Origin: Liolophura sinensis
Lineage: Eukaryota > Mollusca > Polyplacophora > Chitonida > Chitonidae
Length of the DNA stretch: 64,000 nucleotides
Assembly: GCF_032854445.1 (NCBI RefSeq)
Contig: NC_088303.1
Location: 15,693,501 to 15,757,500, forward strand
Reading direction: 5' to 3'
A program made the translations under genes and the position numbers. Numbering within the stretch: the stretch's first letter is position 1; every line of letters begins with the position of its first letter. Shown here in pieces: positions 38,563 to 52,738 of the stretch. The notes beneath the pieces are model-generated. The model was not told the origin of the DNA and did not search any database. It worked only from the letters and a program-made list of their open reading frames with translations.

Positions 38563-41500
38563 GATAATTCAGATTTCATATCTTACCCAACAGCATTAAT
38601 TTTCGTGTGACACTGTTCAGTCAAACTTGATGAACTCAGAGGACAAGTCTTCTAAACCTATTTCTAAATAATTAATTAGTCATGACGATGTATTCATATG
38701 AAAAATATGACATCCATTTGTCTGACCTGTTGTATATACATGTAGTATATATGCATGAATATTACACTGATGTGAAAATCGTGAAAATTTTCTACAGTTG
38801 TGCTTATGGTGCAGTCATGCAGATGTCACGTTAAACTTTATTGTGGTAAAGTGATGGGTGTAAGTGAAGTTTCTTTTCCTGAAAATGTATCCATCAGGAT
38901 GTTAGGGTGTGTACATTTTAATTATATATGAAGCATACACATAACCTGTTCTAATGTAAGAAGGATCTCAATTTTTTTTTAAGCATTTTTTAAAGAATTT
39001 TTTTACCCATGAAATCCATGCAAAACTTCAGGTCTTTTTTAATATGTTTTTCACATTTTGGTTTATAAATTTTGAACAACTCAACTCTTTTGCATACACT
39101 TTTAAGTTCTTGACATCACTTATTCTGCACGATTCATGAAACACAAATCTGATTTTGCTCATATTTGTGGTATACAGAAATATGAATTCAGAATTACATA
39201 CTGCATCATGCCAAACATGAAATTAGTACTGTTCCAGATACTGTACCTTTTTTAGGTTTTTGCTGTTGCGTTATTTTTTCTTTCCACAGTGTAAATAAGG
39301 GACTTATTTTAAATGTAAAATGACTCTAGTGCTTACATATATATTTATTATTTGCGTTGAAGTTTTTTTTTGTTGTTTGTTTTTTTGTGATTTGTGCTTA
39401 TAATATAGAACATATTGTACATACTTGTATTGTTAAGATTTGTTTACTTCTGCAACTTGTATTTCTACATATATCTATATATTTGTTTTGCATGAGACTT
39501 GTTCACATTAAGCCACAATCATATGGTGAAGTTTGTAGTATGGACTGTTCAAATTTGACTAGACATATGAAAACTGGACAAACATTATTTCATGCAAATT
39601 CGATGAATCTCACCTGGTAAACCTGAGCTTTGAAATAGTGCTTGTTCTCTTTTCATTGCACTCATCGAGTTAGACAAAGGGTTACAACAAATCGCTCCAT
39701 GTTAACATGACTTCGTGAACTCTGTTCTCAAGCTAAGGTCACCACAATATGGCTGCAATATTGCTGAGGTGGCGTTAAGCTATAATCATTCATTCATTCA
39801 TTTAATCAGTCATTCAAGGGTCAGATAGGTCTTGAATATGCAATTTTTAAATTGGTATTTATTTATATCTGCACAGTGTTTGAAATCAGACATCTGATCA
39901 TGGTAAAGCTGCAGAGGCAAGATGGGGTAATGTCCAGTATTTCTTTTTAGAATGATTTTTGATTTTTTTGAAAAATGACCAAATGGCACGAAGGTTCCGC
40001 TGACAGCATTACAGGGTTTTTCAAAAAGGAAGAAAGTATGAAATTTATACATGAATGGATCCTTAGAATTGAAGTCAGTTTCAGGAAATTAAAATTTCCC
40101 TTCATTCCATCAGATGTTTGCCTGTTTGATTTTTTACAAGAAACAAGACACGAGAAAAAATATATATCAGGAGTCTGTCATGCCCAAATGGAATCTTCTG
40201 TGACCTCTGGTTTGTAAAAGTTGTGGTATGCAAAAATATACACATTAGTAAGGTTAAAAAGACTATGCTGAAGTTCTACGTAAAAACAATAATTGATTAG
40301 TGCATTTCCAATGTTATTTTAAGAACAGTCCAAATTGTTACCATTAACAAATTTCAGATTTGTCTGTAAATGATTTACCATTTAAATTCAGTATTTTTGA
40401 ACTTTTTCAAACATTAGAATTATCTTATCTTGGTAAATAGTACAGATACAGGTCTGATGTTTTCTGAAAAGCAATAGTTTGAGCTACTCTTTGTAAACAG
40501 AAAAGTATGATCGAAGTAGAGAATATGAATTTTTTGCCCAAAAAAAGCTGGTATATTCTCTTTATATTTTTATCCTTTATCGTAAAGTTACTTGCATATG
40601 TTTGTCTTTTAGAATGCTTTAGCTATGCAGCTTTAATGACCCTGTTTGCCTGGCATTAATCTTTGTATTTTTATTTTTCCTCTCAGGTAGATTTTTGAGG
40701 ATATTTGTCTCATCATTTAAATGTCACACTAAGGTTCATAATTTTTATTTGCCTGGTTGCTATTTTTCAAACTTTATTTATTATTTATTGAATACCAAGT
40801 CTCTAGCTGCATATCACTATTCTTAGCGCTCTTAATTTTGCTCAGATATTTGTACATAGACTTTTTAAGATTAACTATGTATTTCATCATTTAAATACCA
40901 ATATTAAGATTCATAATTTTTGTCTAAAATGGTTACTTTTTTGCAGTTTTTTTTTCTATTTCCATGCACAAGATTACAATGTATGTATTTGATAGTGCAG
41001 TCTTTGATACTCCAGCTGGAAACTCTGGTCAGGTATCCCATTTGTAGTATTGATCCAGTGTGTTCCAAAAAGAACCACAAGACCAATATATTTTCTGCTA
41101 GTTCAGATGAGTTTTCAATGTCTACAAATATAATTTTTTTATTTTCTTTATACACTGTTCCTGAATGGAAGAAAAAAATGTTCTTTATTATCAAAGTTTT
41201 ATTTTGTTTTGTCACCATTCCATCAAAATACTTTCTTAATGTTTCCAATGGTAAAGCAGAGAAACCTCCATTTCTTCATTGGTATTTGCTGCTGTGTTTC
41301 ATTTTATAATAGCTTTGTATTTACCAGCAACATACATGTACAGTAGTACCTGTAGTCAATATCAGAAGGATGTTTATTATTATTATTTTATAAAAGCTTG
41401 ATTATGCTGGTTGAGATTCAAACACCATGATTCATGTAAAAGTATACTGTACAAGTATTATGACGTCATACCACCAAGGTCAGATTGGAACGTCATGAAA

Positions 41501-43620
41501 CAAATGTTTCTTTTCCACGTCATCGCATCAGAGTGTAAAACAACAAAAATGTCAAAAACAAAAGCATTTCTATAAACTCTGCTAAATAACACATTTATCC
41601 CCAAAAGAAATTCAGGTAGTTCACCTTAATATAAATTATAAAAGTAAAACTAACATGTAAACAAACTCAAATTCTTTTATTTGTAGAAATAATCGCATGA
41701 AATATTATTGTCGAAATAATGGCAGGAAATATTATTATTCGGGGATGTTGAATAATATGTTGTTTGAAAGGTCATCTGTATTTAATGTGTATATTTGCAC
41801 ACAGCCCATAACTAGCAGCTGGGTAGAATAAATATTTGCTGTGTGTGCATCAAGCTCTGCCACGAGAACGGACTACTTAGTACCCAAGTATCTAAGATTT
41901 TGTCTTCTTGATGTTGCACTTTTTTCTTCTTTGCTGCAATATTATATTCCAGATTTCTTGTTTCACTTCAGGTGCAGAAGCCTAATGATAAATTCATTCA
42001 AAGAAAAGGTACTTATTCTATGAAATTTTTATACCATAAACTCTCTCTTCTCTGTATTTAGTTTTGAGAATATTTCCATTTTCCCCCACAATTAAGAACT
42101 GTTTTTGGCTTCTGTGCACTCTCTTATTACGATCATTTTTTTTTTAAATTTTTAACACAATAACAATACTTTATGAATTCTAAGCTCTCTCAGAACACTT
42201 AAAACCTAATGTACATATTTGTACAAGGCCCATTCTATTGTGGAGGTCTTCACCATGGAATGTTTTTTCCAGAATTTACCCAAATGTTGGAAGTTCACGA
42301 CTTCACCCTAAACCTTTATAAAAAGCTTCATTAAGGTATGCAAGCTGAGGCTTTTCTTACATGTACACTTTATATGTACCTTGGCTTTCACATGTATAAT
42401 TTTTACTGTGTGTTGACCAGTTGATGTTTCTGTCTTGCATAATTTATACATCCATATTTGTACATAGATGACTAGAAGGCCTGTTCAGAGTAGTACATGT
42501 ATAAAGGCTAATAGCACTGTTTCTCTCTGTGATGTGCACAAGCCTGTTGTGTAGGTTAGTTAAAGACTGGTGAATATCTGGTTTTATGATCCAGTATTTT
42601 ATCGCTGTTAAAAAACAATACCTGGGTTATGAGTAGTCAGTTGTCATAGCAACCCTGGGCCTGGTATTTAATCAGCTTGTACACTGTCAACAGAAACTCT
42701 TCCATGTGTGGTGCCATTTCATTTTTGCCTCTTGAATGGTTTTTAATAAAGCATGTTTGAGGATCTATTGTACTCATTAGAGATCTGTATTGATTAAACT
42801 GATCCATCAGCAGGATCCAATGTTAAATATAAACACAGTCTTCTTGTTTTGTTTATGGCCAATTTCCGAAATGGCAACTTGATTTAGACTTGTGCATCAG
42901 TAAGTACTGCAAGTACCATGTGACAGCATCTTACTGACCTGCCCAAGAAGGAATTGAAGAGATCTTGTGTTGACATTAAGGAAATAAGTACCTACATGTT
43001 ATCTTTGTCAAAGATTAGTTACAAACCCCAAAATGCAATCAGTGGTTAATAACCTCTTTGTGTGTTCAGTTTTTACAAAATGATGCGATTGGTTTGAGAC
43101 ATATTTTCTCGACAAAAGTTTCACCAACAGATAACTTGTAACATATAATGGCTAGACAGTGCTACTGCAGGGGTGAGACTCTCAAATTAGTAACTGATGA
43201 TCCGATTTACCCTATGACAGAAATCCTGTTTTCATGGAAAAAGTGGACCGTGGTTATTAGGACTCCCAATGAAATGTCAATAAACCAACTTAGTATAAAA
43301 ACTTGAACGAATAAAAACTAAATGAGTGTATAACATTTTATACTGGATGATGGTATTGCACTTCTTGAACATTCTTCCCAATTCCAAATAAAGTATAGTT
43401 AATTTGCTTACTTGAATAAACAAACTTCCTGATTGTTTAGATGTTCTACGGGATTACATGATAAAACAAAACAAAAACATTCTATTATCTATGTGTGCTC
43501 CCTGAGTAAGAAACTTCATAGATTATATTAGGCCTATCTATGTGCTCCGCAACTTCCTGAATACTTAATCTTTCCAAGTACTACAACAGAAGTAAACCTT
43601 TGACTTCAATACCTGATGAC

Positions 43621-43850
43621 AGTTGCGGTGGTCTGATGGTTAGTGCATCCATCTTGGAAGTTGGGAGACCTGTGCTCTAATCCAGGTCAGATCATACCAA
43701 ATGGTACTTATTGCTGCCTTGCATGGCACTCAACATTGAGAGGATAGACTGTTTGGCCTGAAGTACAGCAGCTTGTTATTGTACCCTCATCAGCTTCTTT
43801 CCTTCAGCAGTCATCATGCAGAAATTAGATGTCAAGTAAAACGTGAAGGC
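43621..43850 (+). mobile_element. tRNA-like SINE head, second family
   Basis: TGGTCTGATGGTTAGTGCAT resembles a Pol III A box and GTGCTCTAATCCAGGTC a B box. GTACTTATTGCTGCCTTGCA and decayed sequence follow. It sits between the 3' ends of the receptor and ZP genes. Confidence 0.5.
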
Positions 43851-43942
43851 AATGCTTGACAGAATATAATACAAGACACCAGCCCTTTCATTTCACTTGG
43901 CCAAATTATATCTGAAAAATGCCCTATTAACTACATCTTCTG

Positions 43943-44673
43943 CTTTATTGACACGGAATTCTTTGGACACAATAATACAAGGTGAAGTTTCAAAACACAA
44001 ATTTGTACATGCTGGAGTATTAATTAATAAAACATAAAAATTTGTTACTTCTGAGACAAAAAATAGGTGTCCTGCCCTGTGGAAAGTGAAACAACTGTAC
44101 AGTATGGGAAATATAGTATTTGTGTAAAACTAGTTTTTTCCACAATAGAGTAACATGAAACATGAAAATACATAACCAAAACAAAAGTGTAAATTAACAA
44201 GCTGCGAGATACAACAGCATAATGTACAAGAACACCACAATGTTAAATAATGCAGAAAATGAAAGCTGCCAACTGAAATACATATAGGTACCAAGCAGAA
44301 ATTGTTGTGAAGTGATGATGAAGAAATTTTAACATGAAAAGATTTGGAAACTGGCATGAAGCCTATAATGTATGTGTGAATGCAAAAAGAAAAGAAAAAA
44401 GAATAAATATACCAACAGTAACACAGAAGAGCTGCGCAAAGCTCATATAAATGTAAACATTCAATAAAAACAACATGTGAGAACAGCGAAGAATTTGTAA
44501 ATGTAACATGACCTATATAAATCTGTCACAAGGAACAACTGCAGAAAAGAAAACCATGACATCCCTGTGTTTCATGGTAAGCCAGCATACCTAAGCTTGT
44601 GCAGGGATTGAGATGGAGCAGAAAATGGAGATATAACATCAAAAATACTCTTTTCAGGACCAAGAAACCTTCC
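43943..44673 (-). other. presumed 3' untranslated region of the ZP gene
   Basis: Non-coding sequence after the stop. The minus strand has AATAAA at about 43943-43949 (TTTATT on the plus strand), a plausible poly(A) signal that would give a 3' UTR of about 0.7 kb. Other signals are possible. Confidence 0.4.
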
Positions 44674-47600
44674 TCACAATTTCTGAGACACTGTGGTCTG
44701 TAAACCATCTGGATGAAGCACCCTTGGGTTGCCATGAGGGGCAATCACAGGAGTCCTTGCCGAATGAATGATGTTGCTACCCTCTGCAAACCAAAATGTC
44801 AAAGAAAATAAATTCACTCACTTGCAAAATACTGGCAACCATTAATTTTGTGCAGCACCAGTAATTTATTAATTTTTGACACATACATTCCAAAATTACA
44901 ATATGCAGCACCAATATACCCGTCACACACTGTTCATGCAGTAAAAATAATTTCCTGAAACTCAACATAGACAAACCTTGTCCAGCAGTTCCAAAAGTCA
45001 GTAAGTTTCCTCCTCTCCAAAAGAACAAGAAATCACTGCCTTTAAAAGCTTCAAGAATATTTTTTCACAATTAAAAAATCAATCATATTTTTAGTCCTGT
45101 AAAATCAATAATGAAGTACTTAAATCTTTTAAATGTCTTGCTTCCAACTGTCCAATAAAGGGGTCAGCTGGCTGTACATATAGCATTCGTCAAATACTTT
45201 GTTAACAATAAATATGGATGGAGAGAAAAACAAATGAACGACAGGGGATGACAATTCAGGCAATTTATCGGCCTGAAGGGAGTAAGAAAAACAGTAAATG
45301 AAAAAAACAATTTTCCTCAGAACTGAAGCAGCAATGCCACAGGTCACATTAATCAGAACAGAACCTTGTGTTATCCAATATCTTAATTTTGGGACAGGCA
45401 GCAAAATATTGCAATACATTACTATTTACATACATGCTGGCTTTAGATTACCCTAATTTTGAAGTATTAATTTTTCTGTTAATTTGGGCAAAGTCAATGC
45501 GTTTAATGGATGTTACAATTGCATATTATTATAATAATTAAATTTTGATGGTTACCTAAAAGTTAATTCAAAATTTATAAAACACTCTCTTGACTCCAAG
45601 TATGACAAGTAATTTGGTCATCTTATTTTGCACACAAATTTTCATAACCAAATGGTAAGGTAAAACTTTGTACATATATCTAATTTATTGAGGCCATTTT
45701 GATGCCATGTCAGAAAATGCCTGCAAAAATCTTGTAACTCAGAAAATGAAAATAGTGTTTGAGCTAGTAGAAGTTTCCTTACTTGCACTATTTAAATCAG
45801 TGATAGAATTGTCCACATGGTCCATGTCCAATGAACGCCTCTGGCGGATCCGGTTTTCTTCAACAGGGCAAGAACTCTAGAGATTCAAAATAGCCAGTCC
45901 ATTAAAAGTGGAGAAAAGATTTGATTAGATTTATTGGCAGTCAACCTTGTAAATATGACTATAAAGAAGGAAAACAATTTGTCTAGAGTGAGACAGAAGC
46001 ATCATGAAACAATCCTCATATAACAGCTACAACCACCGTCAGACTACAACAAGTTTAATCTAGGTGAGGTCAGACAAACATGCTAAAACCAGTCAGATCC
46101 AAACTACATGTCTGATGTGAACATGTTAAATTGGGTATCAAAAGTTAAATGTATATAACCTGATTCAAAGAATATGAACACTGAGACAATAGAGAGGTTT
46201 CACAAGGCAATGGATAGAGGCAGATATACAATAACGAGTAAGTAAAAATCTTTCAATTCCACCTTTTGTTTCCGTGGAAATTAACGCAGGTTCATGTACT
46301 GAGAAATACTTAATTTTCATGTGGAACTAACTTTCACGGATTTCGCAGTCAATCATTTACCGCAAAAAATAATTCCAGCAAAAAATATGGCTGATTGACA
46401 GCTACAGCAATGTTTGCGGTCTCTGACCTGCTACAGAGGGCGACTAAAACTGAACACAATGCAAAACTTACTGTGTTGCTTGATAAAGAATGACTAATTG
46501 GCGCCGATAATGGTGAACATGTCTGTATATATGTATCTGTACTGATGTGTACGGTGGCTGATATCTGTTGGACATATATAAGAAAGGCCTGTGTACATCA
46601 GATGTATACATACCACACAAACTGATGACATGTGTATCAGAAACCATAGCTGTATTATGCAAAACCTCATGAACAGTACAAATCTGTACCAATTCGTACA
46701 AGGGACACGCACACTCAGCTACTAGTAGCATATGTAGATATACTACGACGCAAATATTTGCCCTGAGTATATGGTATACTGCTGACCCTAAAGAGGACAT
46801 CTGTACTAATAACAAAGTTGTCTCCAAGAACTGTTCTTGGAGGAACCGTGTAATTCAAACTCTCCTGCAAACAGTGTATAAGAACTTACGCCATCACAAT
46901 TGGAGAAGCATACGGTAAAGTTACATTCAAACACAAGCAGATTACTGCCCATAAGCCTGAATGCCTTGAAGACTGGGCTGCGGGCTGTCATCCCATTTGT
47001 GGTGAAGCCATCAGATTTGGAGAATACCTTCCCATCACCGCACCTATTAACATAGAAAATCAGCACAGATAACGCGATGAGACCATTACTAACTTTAGGG
47101 CATAAGTAAATCATTAGGACTTTTCTACAGTCCTATAATACAATAGGTGGGTAATGTGGCTGTTGTATTTAGAGTCAGGAGAGAGCATTTCAGGTCACAT
47201 GATACCTACAACACAAAAGCGAAATCCAAAATGGCTGCCCTAGAATCTAGAATGTAAACAGAAATTAACCAGTTAAAATTTTTTTAGACAGGTACTGTCC
47301 ATGTTATTCATACACTTACCCTCCACGGATAATGCCGTATGTTGTATTAGTTTCAAAAGAGATCCCAACAGCGTTACAACTGGTAACTCGAAAGCCGACT
47401 TCTCCCTTAGTTCCTGAAACATACAAGTCAAGGAAGACCGATTTCAAACTACTTGAGGTGTTTACTTAACCTTGCCTTGAGCGTGAAGAACCGTATGTAT
47501 CAAATGATGACTAAATATCAATTACAAGACTAAATTTCTTTCTTATTTGTATTGTCCAGCTTTCCTTCAATTAAAACCGTTTCCTCCGAAACTACACTAT

Positions 47601-50600
47601 AAGAATAAAATACAAGAAGAATTTAGTAGAAGTAGAAGTAGAACACATGTACACATTTCATTCTACTGTTTCATTGTTATGGACGACAGTACCTTGCATG
47701 ACGGCTTTCAGTTGAGTTTTCCTACCCACTGGGAGACCTTCAACGGGTTGACCCAGTACATCCAAAAGCTGAACTTGAAACATGGCATCCGAAACAGGAC
47801 CCCTGTTTCTCTGGTTTTCTATTAGGGGTAACCCTCTGTGAATAAATTGAGACAAGCAAGTGCACACAAGCCTCATAAATCAAAATTTTAACAAAGGATC
47901 AAGCAAAGAGCCACTAGGCAAATGAGTGAAAATTAACAGACTTATGAGATATAGACGATAGAAATGAGCTACATGTACATGTACTGTAACATATCAACCA
48001 GCAAGTTACCATTTCTGGCATGCATGTATAAGGAAACTTCAAGCATAAATCAAAACGCTACTTTAGAGTCTTAACTTTTGTCAGCTTTACTTCCAGAAGT
48101 GCTGACTGGACTTACTCACAAGTCAGACATGATCTGGGGGGCCGAGGAATCAGCAGTGTGTGAGTCAAAGCCACATGTCAACAGAGTCCTGTGCCAGAAC
48201 TTCAGCACCACCCCATGCCCATCCCCCCACAGCACATTTACCGGCAACACATACACGTTTGTCAAGGCCTTTTTCTGAAAATGACGAGCAAACATCGATA
48301 AAAATCAATGACAGGGCAGCATTCTCAATAACTATTATAGATCTGTCAAATCAATAAACCAAAACAGTAATTACATGGATATATCTTCCTTCTCCAGGGC
48401 TAGAGGCGAACGAGAATCTTGTGTTTCCTGGCCATGGATTGATCGGATTACTTGTTTACTATATTCAGAAAATTTATCACTTCTCTGATGTTGGCGAGTT
48501 TTGGAGGTGGAAGAGATCAGTGTTCCTGGAATAAACCTCTGGACTCTGGCAAGTTATTGGCAACATTTGCCCAGATATGTCAAATTAGTGAGAGGCAAGC
48601 AGTCTCCAGTGAATCTTATGTAAGATCACACGAAAGAGTGTCACTGACTGCTTCTTGCAATCAAGCATGTCAAGCCTCCAGGTACAGTGGAATGGAAGCT
48701 GATAAATCTGGAAAATTCCTTGTCTGGCATGTCTGAGAATAGAAGTGAACCCATGTATGGCTTCTGTGACTTAGTGCTTGCAATACAAGCATCACCTAGC
48801 CACAAGTCCATGACCCACTCATCTGTTAACAAATGGAGGCATCTTAATCCCTCTCCCGTGAGGAGAAGCCATTTTTCCACATGTGGACCATCACTTTCTG
48901 GGCGCAACAGAGTTTTTCTTTCCACTGAAATTGAAGGCTTTTTTTGTTTGACCAACCACTTAAGATACTAAAACTGAATATTTTTGTACGTTACTATACT
49001 TCACTGATTAAAGTAATTATCACTGCCTATATATGAACTCAAGCTGGCCTCCTTGTTGATAAAGCTACTGTTAATGTATTTCAGGATACCAGTCAAGACA
49101 AGTGGGAAGACCTGACAAGAAAGCTTACAACCCAGAGCATCAGTCTAGATTAACTGAAACTCACAATATGAGCAATTGGTCTTGACATCACTTTTAAAAA
49201 ATACTCAACAGTCATGGATCAAGACAGAATGGTTATTCATTAATGGTTAATGGAATATGTGGTTGTCACTCTCAGTCTGTAAAAGGACATGTCAGAAATG
49301 ATCTAAAGAAAAACATAAACATGAGAAAATCAAAAACACCTGACATGCATACGAAAAACTAATCTGAATAGTGCGCCCACATGAATACTCTGTGCATTAT
49401 CTAAATTCTCTTGAAATATTATCCTTACATGCCAAAATAAACGAGAATTTCAATCAACAAAAGCAGTTAAAAATGAAGTCTGATTTGACGGGACACTAAT
49501 CACATGAAACCAGTCAGACCACAAATGCTCACATGCACTCACTTGCGGTCAAATTATTTGTGAGGATCGACTTGAAACTAACCAAACAAGCTTACTATGT
49601 GTCATGTTTGATTTTATACACCCCTCCACTTCCAAAAATTGCCTTCTTATATCTATTCCATGCAAATGGTCATGAAAATTTCTGTAAAAGGGGAAGGGGG
49701 CCTCCGTGGCTCAGTCGGTTAGCGCGCTAGCACAGTGTAATGACCCAGGAGTCTCTCACCAATGCGGTCGCTCTGAGTTCAAGTCCAGCTCATGCTGGCT
49801 TCCTCTCCGTCTGTATGTGGGAAGGTCTGTCAGCAACCTGTGGATGGTCGTGGATTTCCCCCGGGCACTGCCTGGTTTCCTCCCACCATAATGCTGGCCG
49901 CCGTCGTATAAGTGAAGCATTCTTGAGTATGGCGTAAAACACCAATCAAATAAATAAATAAATAAATTCTGTAAAAGGGAGATAACTCGTAACACGAATA
50001 GGCTGATTCGCAGAACTTAGATCTGTTCAAATTGAGTTTATGTAAAATTCTGAATATTTCTTTTAAAAACAACCTCAAATTAAATAAATATAACCAGTTA
50101 TTGATTTTTTATTCAACTCATATATCGAATACTGTCTCGATCCTATGAACCCCTGCAAGACATGGCTGAGGAAGATGATACAACAAGTAGTGAACTGGTT
50201 TTCTAGAGGCAGTAAACACTGTGCAAAACACATCACTCAAAAGACATGACAAAATAGAGCATCACAGGAAGGGAAGGCTGTTTGTATGCATTCCTAAATA
50301 AGTGAATAATGACAATACAGAGGAAATTTGGGCTATCTCACCTGAAAGGCACAGATACGCGAGTTGTTCAAGCTGGAGAAAGTAGCATCAATGGCGTACG
50401 TGACTTCATCTATTTGCTTCATGTTGAAGATTCTGTCATAGCGACAGAGCACCTCAGCGACCACAGGGACATCAGCCTTCATCAGTATGGTGGTATTCTC
50501 AGCTGTGGTCTGAGGGCAGTGAGGTATCACTGCAGGATAAGATGCCATTGTCAAGTATCAGGGCAAGTTTTATACTTAGGTCAAAAAAAGTTAAGGATGC

Positions 50601-51716
50601 CAGTAAACAAAGAGTGAAATGAATCCAGAAGCCCCACAGACACACCAGCAGAGAGGAACTTGGAGTATGAAATATTATGATAACTGTACCCCAAAATAAA
50701 GACCTATGTTGAAATCATGCAATACTGGCAGCTTACTTTCTACCAGTGTACAGACAGCTACAAGCCGCAAGACATGGTATAAGGGTAGGACGCCGTAACT
50801 AGTAATGTTTGACCTAAATTTTATTGAGACTGAGAGCATATATTGAATCTTTCACAGCATAGGTCATAATTATAAATATCTTCATTGAGGGCAATGATTT
50901 CTTCAAAATCTCTTTCATAACCTGCATAAAAAAAATTTCCCACCTATGCTATATTTCCTGATGAAGATGTGCTACCCCCAAAAAAGGTCTATATAAGGAT
51001 GGCCTTAATTATCACATCAGTCTGAATCTGTTTTACAGAAAGCTAATACATACTCACTATGAATGATTGGACGTGATGCTGGCAGCTTTTGTGAGCTCAC
51101 TAACCACTGCAATCAAAAGCAGGATAAAGTTACATACAAACAACATCAATTCATGATTAAATTTAAATTAATTCAGTATGTTTAAATTTCATTAATTTAG
51201 CCGAAACAGTCCTCACAGGCCCTCTTCACAGTTACAGATGAAATCCAGTCAAAACTTAAACTCTTAAACTTGGCATTACATTTCATTGCAGGCCAGGAAG
51301 CATCCTGAAGGATGGAGCCGATGGGTTTGCCACTGCAGAAGTCAGGGCAACTGGACTTAAGCCTTCAGGTTAGGCCAGAAAGATGTATTAACTGATATTA
51401 AAGGCCATGTTGGAAGTCAGGTTTATGGGTGGAGGAAACTGGAGAAAACCAGCTACCTTTGCCAGGTATATAACAAACCTCCTGACCTAATGCTACAGCC
51501 GAAACAGAGGGAGCCGGATTTGAACATGCGGCCTTGAAGTCCTGAAAGTCATAACCGGCTATTGATAAAATCACCTAATCCCTCAAGGCACCAGGCCAGA
51601 GTAGTCTGGGGACAGATTTTCAGCAAGTTAATAGCAACTTGTAGGACTCTGAAATTTGAAACTGAAATTAAACTTACGCAACAGACAATCATGACCAACC
51701 ACACCAGTCTCAACAT
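44674..51716 (-). CDS. secreted zona pellucida (ZP) domain protein, 362 aa, complete
   Basis: Ten exons in transcript order: 51678-51716, 51058-51106, 50342-50529, 48120-48274, 47693-47835, 47320-47413, 46890-47043, 45783-45876, 44977-45039, 44674-44783. Total is 1089 nt, phases all agree, and introns are GT-AG. Residues 1-18 (MLRLVWLVMIVCCWLVSS) are a signal peptide. Residues 34-126 form ZP-N with four cysteines (34, 58, 89, 126). Residues 150-277 form ZP-C with cysteines 204, 224, 263, 268, 272 and 277 and the motif CNFTVCFSNC. A furin-type RQRR lies at 285-288, where ZP precursors are normally cut before polymerising. The 74-residue tail has only a weak hydrophobic stretch (DFLFFW) and no membrane anchor. 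ZP proteins build extracellular filaments such as egg coats, mucosal layers or apical matrix; which applies here is unknown. Exon 9 (63 nt, phase 1 to 1) is the least certain and could be skipped in frame. Confidence 0.85.
49697..49966 (+). mobile_element. full-length SINE with target-site duplication, ZP intron 3
   Basis: Forward GGCCTCCGTGGCTCAGTCGG head, B box, body, and CAATCAAATAAATAAATAAA tail. TTCTGTAAAAGGG flanks it on both sides (13 bp). Confidence 0.94.
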
Positions 51717-52466
51717 GATGCAACACTGTAACAAAGAAAAGGAATATACGAAAAATTCCAGTTTTGGAAATTGTCAGAGTAGCACTAGAGACATACAGTG
51801 ACATAATGAAATAAAGTTACTATAAGCTAAATACCAACTCTACCTCTGGTTTGGCTAAAACCTACATGTAGCTGATCAAATTTAAAAAGCCTTCTTGGAA
51901 AAAAAGGATGTTTATTTCTACTGACAGATTTGTAGATACAAATTTTCAGTGTCTGTGGTGTTTCGCCAGACATACATCTTACCTAGAATGTGGCAATGTC
52001 ATCAAGCTACACACACTTAAACAACTGATGTTTACTGGGTACGAATATTCCACTATTACAATTGCATGTATTACTGGAGACACGATGTCTACATATTCTC
52101 TACTCGATTCAAATGTAATCTTATTACTTTACAGCTGCTTAGCTATATTCAAGAATATTTCACTAATATCGTGACTAGAGGCTATTTCATAAGTTTACGG
52201 AAGCCATATAGTTCCCAGAATAACCTACTACCAAATGAGACACGAGAGTTTCACCTGCAGAGTTAGGGCTCACACTAAAACTGTACCATACCAAGGTACT
52301 GCCTGCTGACATGGCTCGTACATGTGTGTGTGTGTATGTCTATACAATTGGGATTTCACGTTGTATACTTAACCATGTTTCAGCCATATGACGATGAGGT
52401 GTCATTAAGGCGTGCGTAATAGGCTGTGTGTTCTTGTGGTAGGTCCATGTCGCCATAGCGCTGCCA

Positions 52467-52738
52467 CTACTGATTTATTTATTTATTTATTTGATTGGTG
52501 TTTTACGCTGTACTCAAGAATATTTCACTTATACGATGGTGGCCAGCATTATGATGGGTGGAAACCGGGCAGAGCCCGGGGGAAACCCACGACCATCCGC
52601 AGGTTGCTGACAGACCTTCCCACGTACGGCCAGAGAGGAAGCCAGCATGAGCTGGACTTGAACTCACAGCGACCACATTGGAGAGAGACTCCTGGGTCAT
52701 CACGCTGCACTAGTGTGCTAATCAACTGAGCTCCACCA
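52467..52738 (-). mobile_element. full-length SINE
   Basis: Reverse tail of four TTTA units, complete body, B box, and a head ending CTAATCAACTGAGCTCCACC. It has a few head substitutions (GCACTAGTGTGCTAATC). Confidence 0.92.

Larger units (their letters stand above)
37403..42750 (+). other. presumed receptor 3' untranslated region or undetected 3' exons
   Basis: AT-rich sequence with no domain or phased exon found. It holds a SINE (37735-37925), a 109-bp duplication and a SINE-like scrap at about 39725-39815 (GCTGCAATATTGCTGAGGTG, then CATTCATTCATT). AATAAA at 42745-42750 is one candidate poly(A) signal; nearer ones may be used. Open frames near 40.9-41.3 kb on both strands lack recognisable features. 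Confidence 0.35.
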
